From: Ectocarpus siliculosus
Lineage: Eukaryota > Sar > Phaeophyceae > Ectocarpales > Ectocarpaceae
Assembly: GCA_000310025.1 (NCBI GenBank)
Contig: FN648370.1
Coordinates: 85,903 to 149,902 of the forward strand
Direction: 5' to 3'
Length of the DNA stretch: 64,000 nucleotides
Position numbers and translations under genes: made by a program. Positions 23,701-36,000 of the stretch are shown here, in pieces; within the stretch, counting starts at the first letter, position 1; each line of letters begins with the position of its first letter. Under the pieces are notes generated by a model. The model had not been told where the DNA came from. It searched no databases and saw nothing but the letters and a program-made list of their open reading frames with translations.

Positions 23701-26700
23701 CCAAGTCATCGATGAAGGTATGTTGATTTTTGGGTCTCATCGCGGTGTTGTTTACTTGTACCGTGTTGCGGTATTGATGTGTTGACACGAGTTGGTGGCG
23801 TTGGTGGCGGATGTCGCGTGTGCTTAGCACGCTGTCATTCCGTCAACCGCAGCCGGCGTTTTTTATCAATCCGTGCGCGGTGCAGGCTAAGCAGTTAGTT
23901 ATCGGCAACAGAATGGAGCCGTCCCACTGCTGTGTGTAAGTCTGTTGATCATTCGTCACGTGGTGGGTGTGATGTAGTGAATGAAGAACATCGCATGCAT
24001 TCGTTTTGCGTCCAACCCTAACAATACTCTGGCGGACGTGGCTGCTCTTGACTCATGCGGATGGTGGTGCAATGGTCACCGAATGTTTCTACTTGTTATC
24101 TTTCTGTTTCAGAACCTGTCGCTCAGCGCGAGCGACGCAGACGACCATTTGGCAGCCTTGCCATCGGCGGCTCCAGGCAGGGGCCAGCGCGGCCGAATGC
24201 TGAAGAAGCAGGCCTCACAATCTGTCAAGAATCTTCTCGACACCGTCGGCACGCCGGACACGAGGTATACACTAAATACTATGTACTTGTACTGCTGTAT
24301 CGAGTCGATTCCACTCTTTTCCAGTGCATCGCAGGGACGAAACAAATTGTCATTGCCTGTAGCCTGCCCGGATGTTTGGATGGAGAATACCACCCCCCCC
24401 CCATCTCTTTTGCTCTCTGTGGCTCGAGCTTTGCCGTGCTGTGGTATTCCGGTCTGGAGTGCAGTAGGTACACTAGGTGGCGCGCGTCCTTATCAAGACA
24501 GAAATTTATTATAGTGTGTTGTGTCTCAAATGCTGGAATGTCGAAAAACTGGTTGTTTCTCTTGTGCCACTTTCATGCCAGAATGCAAGAAAAGGGGCAT
24601 TTACGTATCACTCTGGAGTTTTTTGTTGCGCTTTTCAAAGCGATCGAGTGGTGAACGGCACGTCTCCGCTGGGAGAAATGGGAGCTGCAAGAGCTTATCA
24701 ATCGTCTGCCTCGCGCTTGACCCCGCGGCTGCGCTCTTCTGTCTTTCAGTGTGTCGCCCAACCGTAAGATGAAGAGCGACGAAGACAACGTAAGCGGGCC
24801 GGCTGTGGTGGGGCCGGGCCCCGGTGGGATGATGTTCGGCGGCGGTGCTCGGGCGTTCAAGGAGATGTTCGAGGAGGCAATGAAAGGCGGATGTGTCGAG
24901 GTGCGACAATCTTGTTGTGGGACTAATTTCTTCCAGATCGTTGAATGCATGGCGATTCCTCGCCCACCGTGCCTCTTTCTTTCTGCTTGAGTTTGTGCAA
25001 GGAGCCTGGCAGTTTGCCCTGTGCCGCGTGAAAAGTTTGCCGCAGTTCCTGCGGCGTTTCTTTTTTTAAGGAAAGATACTGCTTTGCTCGCCTCGTCTGA
25101 CGTGGGAAGTTGGTCGTGAAGGGCGAGTTTGCCGGCAAGTCTTTCTTGTGCCGTACGTAACGGTACAATGGTATAATAGTGATGTTTGTGTTTGGCTTCT
25201 GTCCCTCGGTTACGTGACTTTCTGATGGATGAACTGTTTTTTTGTAGTCCTTGCATCGAACTGGCAATGATATCCATGAATCGTACGAGGGGGCGCTATG
25301 ATTTATTTCCTTCAACCTTTTGTGTTGTTGCTGGTGTAAACGACGCGGGCATCATCGCAGGGTCACCTGATGAAGCAGAGCAAATACTTCTCTCGCTGGA
25401 AGCCCCGCTACTTCCGACTCGAAGACGGGTACCTCACCTACTACGACAAGAAGTCGTTGGTTGGAACGAACAAGAACAAGGTATGAACGATAGACACCGA
25501 GCCATGCTAAGCCGGCCTAGTCGATCGAGGTTGTCTGCTGCTCTTTTTGTTTTTATGCATCACGTTTCTGGGGCTGCTCACTGCGTCTGGCCGTGAAGTA
25601 GCTAGCCGCCCGATGACGTTGGTTGTTGCCGGGAGTGTCGTGGAAAGGAGGCGTCGAATGCGCGTCGTGCCTGCAGCAACATGTGGTCCATTTTCTTGCT
25701 CGGTGTCCTCTCGATTTTCCCTTGCCGTCCCGTGCGAGGTAGTTGGCGCCTCTCTTTGGACAGATAGGTCGGGTCTGTTTTGTGTTTTTGTTTTTCACAA
25801 GCCTGTTATCAATCCTGTTGTGTGTCTTCCACGCGTGTGATTTCATTGTGCAGGGTATGGAACTCACGGCGCATTCCATCACGTCTTACACCAACACCAA
25901 GAACTGCTTCTGCGTACGCACCGGAGAGGCTGTTTGGTTCCTCCTCGGGAAAGACGAGCTGGCCTTGAACAAATGGTACGTACCGACAACAGTAGCGTCA
26001 TATTGTTATCCTCGCGGTAAATGTCGAGGCGTAGCAGTCTGCGATGGTATTGTGGTACACTTGCAATCTTGTCTGGTGTTGTGGTTGAGTCGGACATGTT
26101 TGCACATTACAGGCATACGGGGGATGGCGCTACAATATAAGCAGGGGTTTGCACCCGACTGGAGTGGGAGGCAAAGTTTCAGGCTTCGTTTGACGCTTGA
26201 AACTATAACCATCGACAACAACGCCGTCTTCACAAACTGTACGGAACACGGTGCGACAAATTGCACACGTAGTATGTACCACAATAGCTCAGGTTGAAAC
26301 GTTGACTGTTATGCTCTCTTTCTTCTTGCTCTCTCTAGCTACTTCCATCTTTCCATTGCCGTCGGTGCCATGGACGGCGTTGTGCTACTTATTATTGCTT
26401 TTCCCTCAATAGGTCGACGTGCGATTTGTGACATGCAGTTTGTGCCATGCATGCCTCGTTATGACATTTAAAAGATGGCATAACCCGAAACGTGCCAAAC
26501 GACGTTTTTTTCTTTCAGGATGACGGCCATCAACGCACAAATCCACGGCCTGTTCATCAAGCTCTACAATGTGCCCGAGGACAACTACTGGAGCCAAGGG
26601 TAAGACAAGACAGGACAAGACAAGACACAATGGCGTGTGACTCTGCCCTTTGCTGCCAGTTAGTTCTCCGGAAGCATGCTATGATAGCACGGTGACCCCG

Positions 26701-28491
26701 AAAGTGTGTGCTGTTGATACCTGGCGGTTGGCGTCATGTGGAGCGGAATGGTCCCTTGTAGTCATCGATATGTCAGGTCAAGCGAAGGTGTCATGTTACT
26801 GCAGATGCCAAGAGATTTGCACTGTTGTGCCCGCCCGTCTGTTTGTGGCCAGGACGAATGGCCGCTTCTTCTACCGCATGGTGGATGATGCGCTGCCGCA
26901 GTGGATACGAACATACCCTGAACAGGCGGCGCCCCGGACCGGGGATGGATTGTTCCCGGGAGAGGTCATCGAAGTCGCACAGGTGCAAAGAAGTATGCAT
27001 AGTGCTATCTATGCGTGGCATGCGCTTGTGGTGCTTGGCAGGCATGAGTTTTTATTCTAACGTCCCGTGTGGTTGTGCACGTTTGTTGAGGACACGATGT
27101 TTTGTTTTGTTTTTAAGACGTGGCATAGCCCATGCTCGTTGCTTCGAAGAAACGCTATCACAAGCCAAGACAAGGCGGCAATTGGGATTGCAGCAGCTTT
27201 CAGCACGGCTCCGACAAGAGAACAACGGGTCCGATCCATCCCTTTCCGACTGGTCGGTCGTTGTGTTGACCTTGTGTTGACCAGACACTCACCAACAAGG
27301 AGACAGAGTTTCTGCGCATTGGCAACGATCGAGGATGGACGTACGCCAAGAACCCGGCGGATGGCTCCACCCTGTTTGAGGAGATCGATGGCGAGGTTGT
27401 CCCAGACACGTGAGTTCTTTACTCCCTGCTGTTGCGCAGCCCTTGAAAGACTAGGATTCCAAGCTCGGCACCTCTCGCAGCACGTGTCCCGCGCCAGCCA
27501 TCTGCCAGCTATCGCTTCCGTGTGAACTGCAAGTCATGTGTTTCTTTTCACAACATTGTTATTCAGCGTGTGACGGAGGATGCCTTGTTTTCCGCTCTAG
27601 TGCGGCACGTTGGTGTCGAGAGTGAGTTGAGAGACTGAAAATGTTACATGCCTTGTCTAAGTTGCAAGTGGAGAGAGGACCGGGCACAGCATGGCGACGT
27701 ATTTCGTGTTGCATCCGCAAGAGAAATTGCAGGTACCAGGCACAGTAGTCGTGCTTGCTTTTGTTTTCGCCAGGCCGATCATAAACCTCAATCGAGTTGC
27801 TCTTCTCGACGTCATGCGTTATTTATCGTACCGTATGGTATCGTTATGTTGGTTTTGTTCTTGTCTTCCTTGTGACTTGACATTTCCAGGAGAAACTATG
27901 GCTTCCCCCCTAGCGCCAAGGACCCCATCCCACTCCTCTTCGGGCCCGGCCTAGAATCCCAACAGACGGTAAGCGATACGGCGATCTTCCTCTCCCGCGA
28001 CACGCGGAGGTTGCTCCCGCTAGGCACGTTCTAGTCGTAGCGAACCTCGCGTTTTGCTGCTCATTTTTTTTTTTCGTGTGTATCATGAAGACGAAGTTTT
28101 GCTGCTCAACATGTAAACATGTGTATCATGGACAATACTCTTGCCGGCTTTTGTGGGGCAAATACTACCCGGTTTGTTTGTTTTTGGCGGTGGCGAAGCG
28201 GAAGCTTGGTGGCCACGAATCCCGTTCTTTTGATGAACCCGCGTGATGACTGGTGATGAGTGATGGGCCCTTGACAAGCAAGTTGACTGGTGATTGCTGT
28301 TGGGCGTTCAATCTGCCTCGCCCACCCGTCAGGGCGAAGCACTTATCCCGGGAGAACGAGCGGAAGCTATGGAGCGCTTCACACCCGGGGACGGATCGGG
28401 CGTGGTGTTCATCAAGTTGAAAGACGGTCGAGGTTGGGTTCCAGTGAGGAAGAGGAACGGATCCTTCGGTGTCACCCCCACCGAACTCTGA
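11750..28491 (+). CDS. Unconventional myosin heavy chain with PH domain and SH3b-like tail modules
   Basis: Actin-based motor. Exons: 11750-11968, 14454-14591, 15048-15161, 15461-15573, 16108-16336, 16511-16579, 16811-17047, 17282-17443, 17835-17925, 18120-18330, 18531-18642, 19061-19186, 19552-19632, 19931-20070, 20295-20394, 20554-20643, 20856-21035, 21374-21568, 21900-22021, 22411-22567, 22995-23188, 23570-23717, 24113-24264, 24750-24900, 25361-25480, 25854-25975, 26519-26599, 26853-26982, 27285-27409, 27890-27968, 28333-28491. All phases agree: 1,448 residues, TGA at 28489. SH3-like N-domain about 27-73; P-loop GESGAGKT 180-187; switch [11 protein letters not shown] 230-239; switch II DIFGFENF 455-462; actin-site NFIRCIKPN near 660; converter [10 protein letters not shown] near 755. 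No IQ consensus follows the converter. Residues 790-1170 are Ala/Lys/Glu-rich and helical; PH domain about 1178-1270, probably lipid-binding; two SH3b-like modules end the tail. The first in-frame ATG was chosen; 11801 and 11825 are alternatives. The class is not assigned. Confidence 0.95.
11969..14453 (+). other. Myosin intron 1 (2.5 kb) with two coding-like patches
   Basis: Exon 1 joins exon 2 directly in phase 0 and gives a normal SH3-to-motor linker, so this is an intron. Two stretches on the plus strand look compositionally like coding sequence: about 12620-12800 (Thr/Ala/Pro-rich frame) and about 13075-13141 (bounded by CAG and GT-like ends). They could be alternative first or cassette exons, or chance. 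Nothing else is recognised. Confidence 0.4.
14710..14737 (+). repeat. Pentanucleotide microsatellite (TGTGT)n
   Basis: About five and a half perfect copies of TGTGT inside myosin intron 2. Confidence 0.85.
26601..26628 (+). repeat. Imperfect (ACAAG)n microsatellite
   Basis: Short ACAAG/ACAGG repeats start right at the donor site of myosin exon 27, whose GTAAGA overlaps the first unit. Confidence 0.6.
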
Positions 28492-30004
28492 GTAGTATAT
28501 CTGCGCAAAAATGCCCACCCTTTTCAGAAACATTTTTCGTTTCGATGCTGCGGCTCCATCGCGGTGTCCCCGGTTGCGAAGTGCCAAGTCGCAACTCTCG
28601 ACATGTGGAGTTCCTATTTGTTTTCCCACGGCGCCGCAGTGGCTTGTGTAAGTGCGCGGCATACAGTATTTTAGACGTGGTACTCGTGGGGTGGGAGGTG
28701 TGTCGGCAGGGGACGGGGTAAGGGAAGAACAGAGGCGGTAAGCCTCGAATTATCTTCAGCATGGTTAATAGTGATTATTTTTCGCGACACAGGTAGTGCG
28801 TTTTCGTTGCGCATGTCAGCACGTAGTTTTTTCCTGGTTCGCTGCGTGAAGTGCTGGCTGGCATGGTGACGTCACCGATGTGCACCACGTAATTGTATTT
28901 TGAAAGACGGTGGTTGCATTCTGCCTGATGCGATGATGGGAAAGCATGTGGTTTTGAGTTTTGCTTGCGAATAAACGAAAGTGTCATTTTTGGTTGTCCA
29001 TGTTCTTTCACGTCCTATGTTTTGTTGCAAGGGTGGGGCAGGCTTCGTCGAAGCGAGCCTGTCATCTGTTCGTTTTGTGTTTGATGTGGTTTTGCTTTGC
29101 GGCGTGAACCTTTGCTCTTGTAGGTTTTGGCCGGTAGAGATACGCGTTAGTTGTTTATGGGTACTTCCTTGGTTCGAAAGTGCGAAAAAGAGCGCCCTCC
29201 GGTTGTTGGTTCTTGGAAGGGTATTAATATGTAGCAGAAACGGGGTGCGACGTACAGATCAGTATCACCTCAGATAGATCCCAAAAACCTGTGATTTTAG
29301 GTATTTCCCCGATATGGCGGTCTAATGGGTAACCTTGTAAACCTACTAGTAGCAGGTTGTCGGTGTTCGAGTGTCTCTCGGGAGTGAAGACTTTAAAGTT
29401 GTGCGGTGGCAAACAATTGAAGCCGTGAAAACAAAACATTAGAGGGGAGGGACTGCTGAACCCTTCTCGCGTTGAAAATCGAAGGCAAGCACCGCAGGGG
29501 GGGGGTGGGAGAAGAATAAAACAAGCAAGTTCCCGTTTTACCTTGCTCTTGTGTGATCACCCCGGCTGATACGTCAAATGGTGCCAGGTTAGGCGGGACG
29601 AAAACATACAAAAAACACCAATGCATATCAAGTGTTGAATCATGTTGCTGTCGACGCTCTCAAACACCGTAAACCTGTCGCCGATATCGCCTCTGCCTGC
29701 AAAATGCGTCACGACCGACGCATCTCTCCACACCAACCAACGTGAGGCGAGTCTAATCCGTAGTGTCGAGGTGCATACGCAGTGCAGCAGGACATGTGCA
29801 CGAAACATCACGCCCCTTCGGCGTTGTTCTTTGAAAAAAAAAAAAATGCGGCCAAAATACTTCGAATTTTTTAGAAGAAGCCCACTCGTCGCTGTACAAC
29901 ACGTCACTCAGCCTCAGCTTCAGCACTACCGAAGAACTTCCAGCAACATATTCATCGCAAACCTCCTCGTACAAAAAAAAAAAGCCTATCGCCTGCTTAT
30001 CGAA
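28492..30004. other. Convergent intergenic region between myosin and CTP synthase
   Basis: 1.5 kb between two stop codons facing each other. It must contain both 3' UTRs and polyadenylation sites. An AATAAA on the plus strand near 28971 could serve the myosin transcript, but brown-algal poly(A) signals are not well defined. No exon-like or RNA-gene-like segment was recognised. Confidence 0.5.
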
Positions 30005-33000
30005 TCAACTCGATTGATCTGCATCATCGGCGTATCGGCCCGCCGCTCGCAGGAGGCCAATGAAGAGCGGAGAGGGGTGCTGTGGTCGACTCTTGAATTC
30101 TGGGTGGTACTGAAATGGAGACAGCATAAAGGGGTTCGACAAAGGGATGAACGGGCATTTTCTTTTGATGTTGGTGATGAGCTAGGTGTGGAAGGGTACG
30201 CAGCTTGCTCTCGACACAGATACATTGCGTCTCTTTGGCGCGCACAGCATGACAACAGCGTTCTTAGACTCCTCACTGCCAACTCTCCTTGGTGTCCTGT
30301 TGTCTAAAGCAGTCCACGTACACGGCGGAGGGAAGGTGGAGAGGAGAGAGGAAAGAATGAACGCACGTGCAAACCCCGTGCGTCCAAACATAGATACATC
30401 GACAAGTTTGATTTTGGCGCCCCTAGTGGATTGAGTTGGAGGTAGGACAAACACTACACCAGATAGTTGTGCACCAGTCCAATGCCGCTTGCAAATATAC
30501 ACAAAAAATCTCAGCAGTTCTTGCACGATTAACTTGAACCGTGAAGTTTGCACAACCAACTAGTCGTTTGGTTGCTCAGTCTTGCAAATTTCTCCAGTAG
30601 AACTTGCACGTGGCAGAAATCACATGCATCGCCCATAGCTATCGTGATGCTCGATACTTGCAGAATTGAAGTGATGTCGCTTCGTTGGTGGATTGCCGAC
30701 GACGGACCCACAAAACCCGACACGTACACTAAGTTCGTCTTCTCCGTCAGCCGGGGGTGGTTGCTATCCTGTGGTTCGCATAATACTTGCGTGCTACGCG
30801 CGGCTACATATTTTGCACGGTAGAACCACCTGCACTTGGGTCGCAATCGAGAAACCGCCAAGCTCGCGCCTGCAGTCGTGGCGGCAGTTTGGTGTTTCGA
30901 GGGATGAGCCCCATCACGAGGACGCACAACAACGCAACGTTCCATCAGCAGGACACCTACTAACACGCACTAGATCGATCACGCTCTCACAAACCTGTGC
31001 TCCCATGAAGTAGGGGTGAGCATCTTTCTCCAGCTCTAGCACCTCCATACGTTCTCCCGTGCCGTCGTTGTTCCTACCCACCAGCTTCATCCCCGACTTC
31101 TCCAGAGATGCCACGACGGAAGGATTTACCTCGTAGCGATGTCGGTGCCGCTCGTGCACCTGGAAATGGTGGGAGAACATCACTGGCTGAAATCGTGAGA
31201 ATTGCAAACAAAATTGGTTCACAACAGCTTTGTATGAAAAACAGTCATCTAACAAAGGACACCTCATCATTAAGCGTATGAATGGTATTAGGGTACCTGT
31301 CTGACGATACATGTACGCGTACGAGGAAAAACACGTTTGAGACTTAAACTGTGACAATAGAGCGGGCTCCCCATAGCTGCCATACGCCGTGTAGACAGCA
31401 TCGGAGCAGGAACAAGACAAGAAACGAGCCACTGGCGGTACCAAGAAGCAAGGTTAGTCGATGGGTAAATGCACGGAATTTTGAATGCCAGCGAAGTTCA
31501 GATGTTAATGAAATGCTAGGAAGAGTTAGTTCCCTTGGAATATTTATATTTTGACATTGGCAATTCCTAAAACATTGAAACATTCGGTTATCGCGCCAGT
31601 GCCACGTAACAGTCGTGCCGAGAGCCTTACAGCTTCAACTCCAGCTGCAACGGTGCAACGTGGACAGGAACGCGTCGTATCCCCTACCTCTGTACCCCTC
31701 AATTGGCGTTGGATGTTTGTCGTGTATTGTCGTGACGCTGACGTTTTCTCTTGCTGCATCTCTGATAGCGGTCATCTACTGGATGCCATCAAGCTGGCAG
31801 CATTCCAACGAAAACAGTGTGGGACCACGCCAAATACCATACCATTCCATACCATTCCATTTATTACAGGTTAGTTCGATCGAACTTCAATGTATCGCAT
31901 ACTCCGACAGCGCACCTCAAGCTCCTCCGTTCCCTTTCCGCCGTACAGCTCGAATGCTCGACTGCCTGGTCTCAGCACGGTCACCCTACTACCAAGCCGC
32001 ATGGTGCCCCCCATGCGAGTCCGGTCCCCCTCAGGCATAAACACAACCACCTGCACCGCAGTTACCGGATGTGAGTTTAGGGTGAACAGGGGTTGGCACA
32101 TATGCAGGAGGCGAGAGTCGAAACGATTCAGCGCTATAAAGCACTTTGGCAAGTCTGACGTTGACTTGTGACCTAGCCTAGCAGTACACAGAGAGTATCG
32201 ACATGACACAAACACGAGAGTGTGTATCGATCGGTACCGCGACCAGCATGCTATGCTGGGAGGCAACACACACTAAGTCACACTAGTCTACCATCTCGAG
32301 CCCCTCGCAAAAAAATACAAGCACAAACACGTCAATCTTACCTCGTCTTGAGGTGCGAGGCCTTGCGCGAACTCGGCGCTGTTGGCGTTCTCGCGGCCCA
32401 GCTTAGCCCTGCGTTGATTAGATGCATTAGATACATTAGCTGCAGGCCAAGTGACGGCAGCGTTTGCATCCGTGGACCCCATGTACGCTTGATGGCTATG
32501 CTGCCAAGAATTTAGTGTTTGTATCGTTGGTGTCAACATAAACTACAGATGGCAGCATTCGTCGCTCTTGACACCCCAGAACCTACCTACGCGAAGAGTG
32601 GCATCACATCACATCACATCACATCACATCACATCACATCAACAGGAATACATACGGAGCGGACGGTTTGATGTCGGGAAAACAGCGCAATGATAGTCCT
32701 CACCCCCCTAATGCCAGTCCAACCCCAACCCCCAACCCAAATTCGAAAAACATGTAAGCCCTGTTCGGAGCTTTGGCCAAAGAAACGACAGCTGGACAGT
32801 CAGCACGACGACAAATAGAGCACCAACTACCTCCAGACTGAAAGTCCAGTGCTGTACATGACTTCAGCCGAACGTCTCAAAACACCGCTCCCCCTCACCT
32901 CGCGAATTCTATCACAGCGGCCTGCATCCCCAAGCAGATGCCCAGGAAAGGCACCCGGCACTTCCTTCAGGACAACGATGAGTAGCCGTAGTACCAAGTA

Positions 33001-36000
33001 GCACCGGTCGCACCACGCGAAGCCAAGGATGTCGTGTTTATTTCAAAGGGACAGGCAGACAGTCGGACAGACAGGCACGAAGCGTCAGCGTCACATCATC
33101 GTCATCGACACCATCACCACCAATCAGCATGCAGCCTTCAAAAGTTCGGCAAAAGCCCCAACATGCCAAGCGGCACTGCGTCGTCGTGGTTTCCGGACAA
33201 GTGAGCCTTCGTTTGCCTCCGAGCCTAGTGTGGCTTCGTTACTACTCTAAGGTAGAGCGAGCCACGCTATGCATACTTGTAGATTGGTACAATTCGTAGA
33301 TGTCTTCCCCAAACCCAAAATACACAAACACCAACATGACATGAATCAACTACATCTCTTGACTGTTCCGTTTTGGTTCGGAATGTCCTCCTTGAGTATT
33401 GTCTAGAAGGTAGACGATAGCCAACATCGCGATTCGTACCTGATATTGAAGCATGTCACACTATCAGAAAAAAGCAAGAACTGAATGCGTTCACAACACC
33501 CAGAAGTGATGCCACGAAGCCAATTCCCTAACAAAATACAAAAACTTGCGCCTAGATGCCGCACCATCAATTTCAATCTGCGCGCAACGACCCACCTTGC
33601 GTATTTGATGGCTTGTATTTTCCCTTCCAAGCCTCGCGATCCGAACCCGCCCGGCACGAGAACTCCGTGGCATGATTTTAGCTCTGCCCATGCTTTGGCG
33701 TGCTTCGACGGGTCCTACACAGGAAAACAGACACGATGCGCCAGAATTATGTGTCGAAACCATGACCATGCACGATGATATATGACACTGCTGAGTTATC
33801 GCTCATGTCAGACCCAAAAAGTAATGACAAGAAACACGACAATGGAGGAAAACAGGAAACGACGAAGAGAGCTTTCCACTCCCGTCGCGGGTGCACCAGT
33901 ACGCTCCTTGGGTGATATGAATGAGATGACAAATATTGAACAATGTTGGCCTACAGCAGTATCGTATTGTTGACGCCTCACCTGGAATGTGACCATCATC
34001 ATCTTGTTGCCGTCGACAAAAACTAACTCGTACAATGGATGCCTTGTTAACCGTCGATCGCAGTTCTGTCTACCCAACGGCCTTGCCTCTTTCACTCAAG
34101 ACATCCGATGCGGGGTCACATAGAACAATTCCTCATCTCTAAAGTGAATGAAGTACGCTGCCGAGCCATACGATGACATGAGGCATGAGGTCCTCAGCAA
34201 CAACACACTGACGAGGCCAACAATCATAAAATAAAAACAGAGCGATCACCCATTTACCTAATGTCCAATATAGATCTTCTTGTTTTTACGGAGGCCGACG
34301 TTTTCGGTCCTCCCTTGCGTGGGGGCACGGGAGATGGTGCTTGGCCGTCATTTTACCTTGTGCTGCTTAGCCGTGTCCAGGGCCGAGCTGTCGATCCACT
34401 TCACCGTCAGTTTCCGCTTGCAGTGCAGAGACGCATGCAACAAGGCCTTCACAACGGAGAGGTACGTGTCGTGTAGCTCCGTGTACTTACCCACCAGCCC
34501 GATCACCGCTTCGTCCGACACTGAATGAACATCATCACGATCATCGTCACCATCATAGTCGCGGCAGCATTCATCATCCGTACAGTCGTGGCAGTTGAGA
34601 GCAGGCAGCACGGTGGAGGAGGTTTGAGACAAACGAGTATCGAACATCAGTCCGCAATCGGCATATCCTACATTCTTCCAGTGTACCCGATATATCGTAA
34701 GTCGAGTAGTGCACTACAGTAGCAGTGCGCTACGGCCTGGCAACCAAACAACAACAGCGAACACGTGTACTGCGCGAATATTCGCACTCCACCTCAATTC
34801 CACAGACTGCGTGAATTCGACGCCGGAGACTGCGCGCGAATGATAAAAAAAGAAGGCACACCCAAAATTACTTACTATCTATGACGTTGAGACAACATGC
34901 TTGCTGCATGGGGTATGGGTCATTGCTCTCTTGGTCTCCGCAGGCAGCCCAAGCTGATCGTCTACCGTTCGCCCACCTCAAAATGGCTATAATAGCATAA
35001 CAAATCGTGTGTCGAATATTTCTGACATTGGCAACCCATACACTCGCCATCGTCGTGCCTCCTCGCGAGATCCTCCCATCGCTTAAGACTCGCACGATCC
35101 AACCGGACTGCCGATGCCTCACAAGCCTCGGGAGAGTGCCTTGGTCCCATCCGAAGACGCTGTGCGAGAAGGGCTGGAAAATCTGTTGAGCGACGTCAAA
35201 AGGCAGCAGGAAAAAACACGTCACCGAACCATCCATCAAACAAAGCATGAACCCAACTGTACTAGGTATGCATACGAGATACTATATGGTCGCCCAAAAC
35301 AGCATCTAGAGAGTTGGACTTTAGCATGCAAAACAGTCGACAAAGATCTTTTTTCTTTGGGAATTGTAATCGAGGAGATCACAAAACTGCTACTCGTCAT
35401 ACACCACACAATGATCTTCCACACTGACACTCGTAGCCGATGTACTAACAACGTGTTGCTATTGGGCCGCTCCAACCAAAGCAAGCTTGGGTCCAGACAA
35501 AATACCCAAAATTTCAGACAAAGGTGAGGAAAAGGTTAGCGGCAATATCGAGACCTGCGCAATGGCGGGTCGAAAGAAGAAAAGGGTCGAGAGCTGAAAC
35601 AACGTTACTCACGATTTCGTGCATGACTGCTCAAATTATTGCTGGCTGTCCATTGCTGTCGTACAGCAGTTACCATTAGCAGTGGCTACTACCGAGAGTC
35701 GAAAGCATTGCACTTCGTTCACCCAGACACTCACTCTGCTCCAGCAGCAGCAGAGGCACGTGATAAATGTTGGACACGTCATGCACCGACACCACTCTCT
35801 CGGGCGGGACCTGCATTGAGAGAGGTGTGCACACGGGTGATTCGCAGTGTACACCACAAGGTAATGACACTCCTTATCAGCATCTGCCCGAACAGCGTGG
35901 AGCTGGCTGGCAGGGTAGCGTACCCTCAACAAACCTTTCTTGATGCATTCTTGTCTCATAAGGTAAACACTATATATGTACGACTGTAACACGCAGCTAC

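Noticed and set aside
24573-25277. 234-codon minus-strand frame opposite myosin
   Set aside because: It overlaps the confident exon 24750-24900 of the myosin, which chains in phase to the PH domain, and it has no recognisable protein features.
32602-32641. Regular short repeat that might suggest an array element
   Set aside because: It is a perfect 5-bp microsatellite without spacers, so it is not a CRISPR array.
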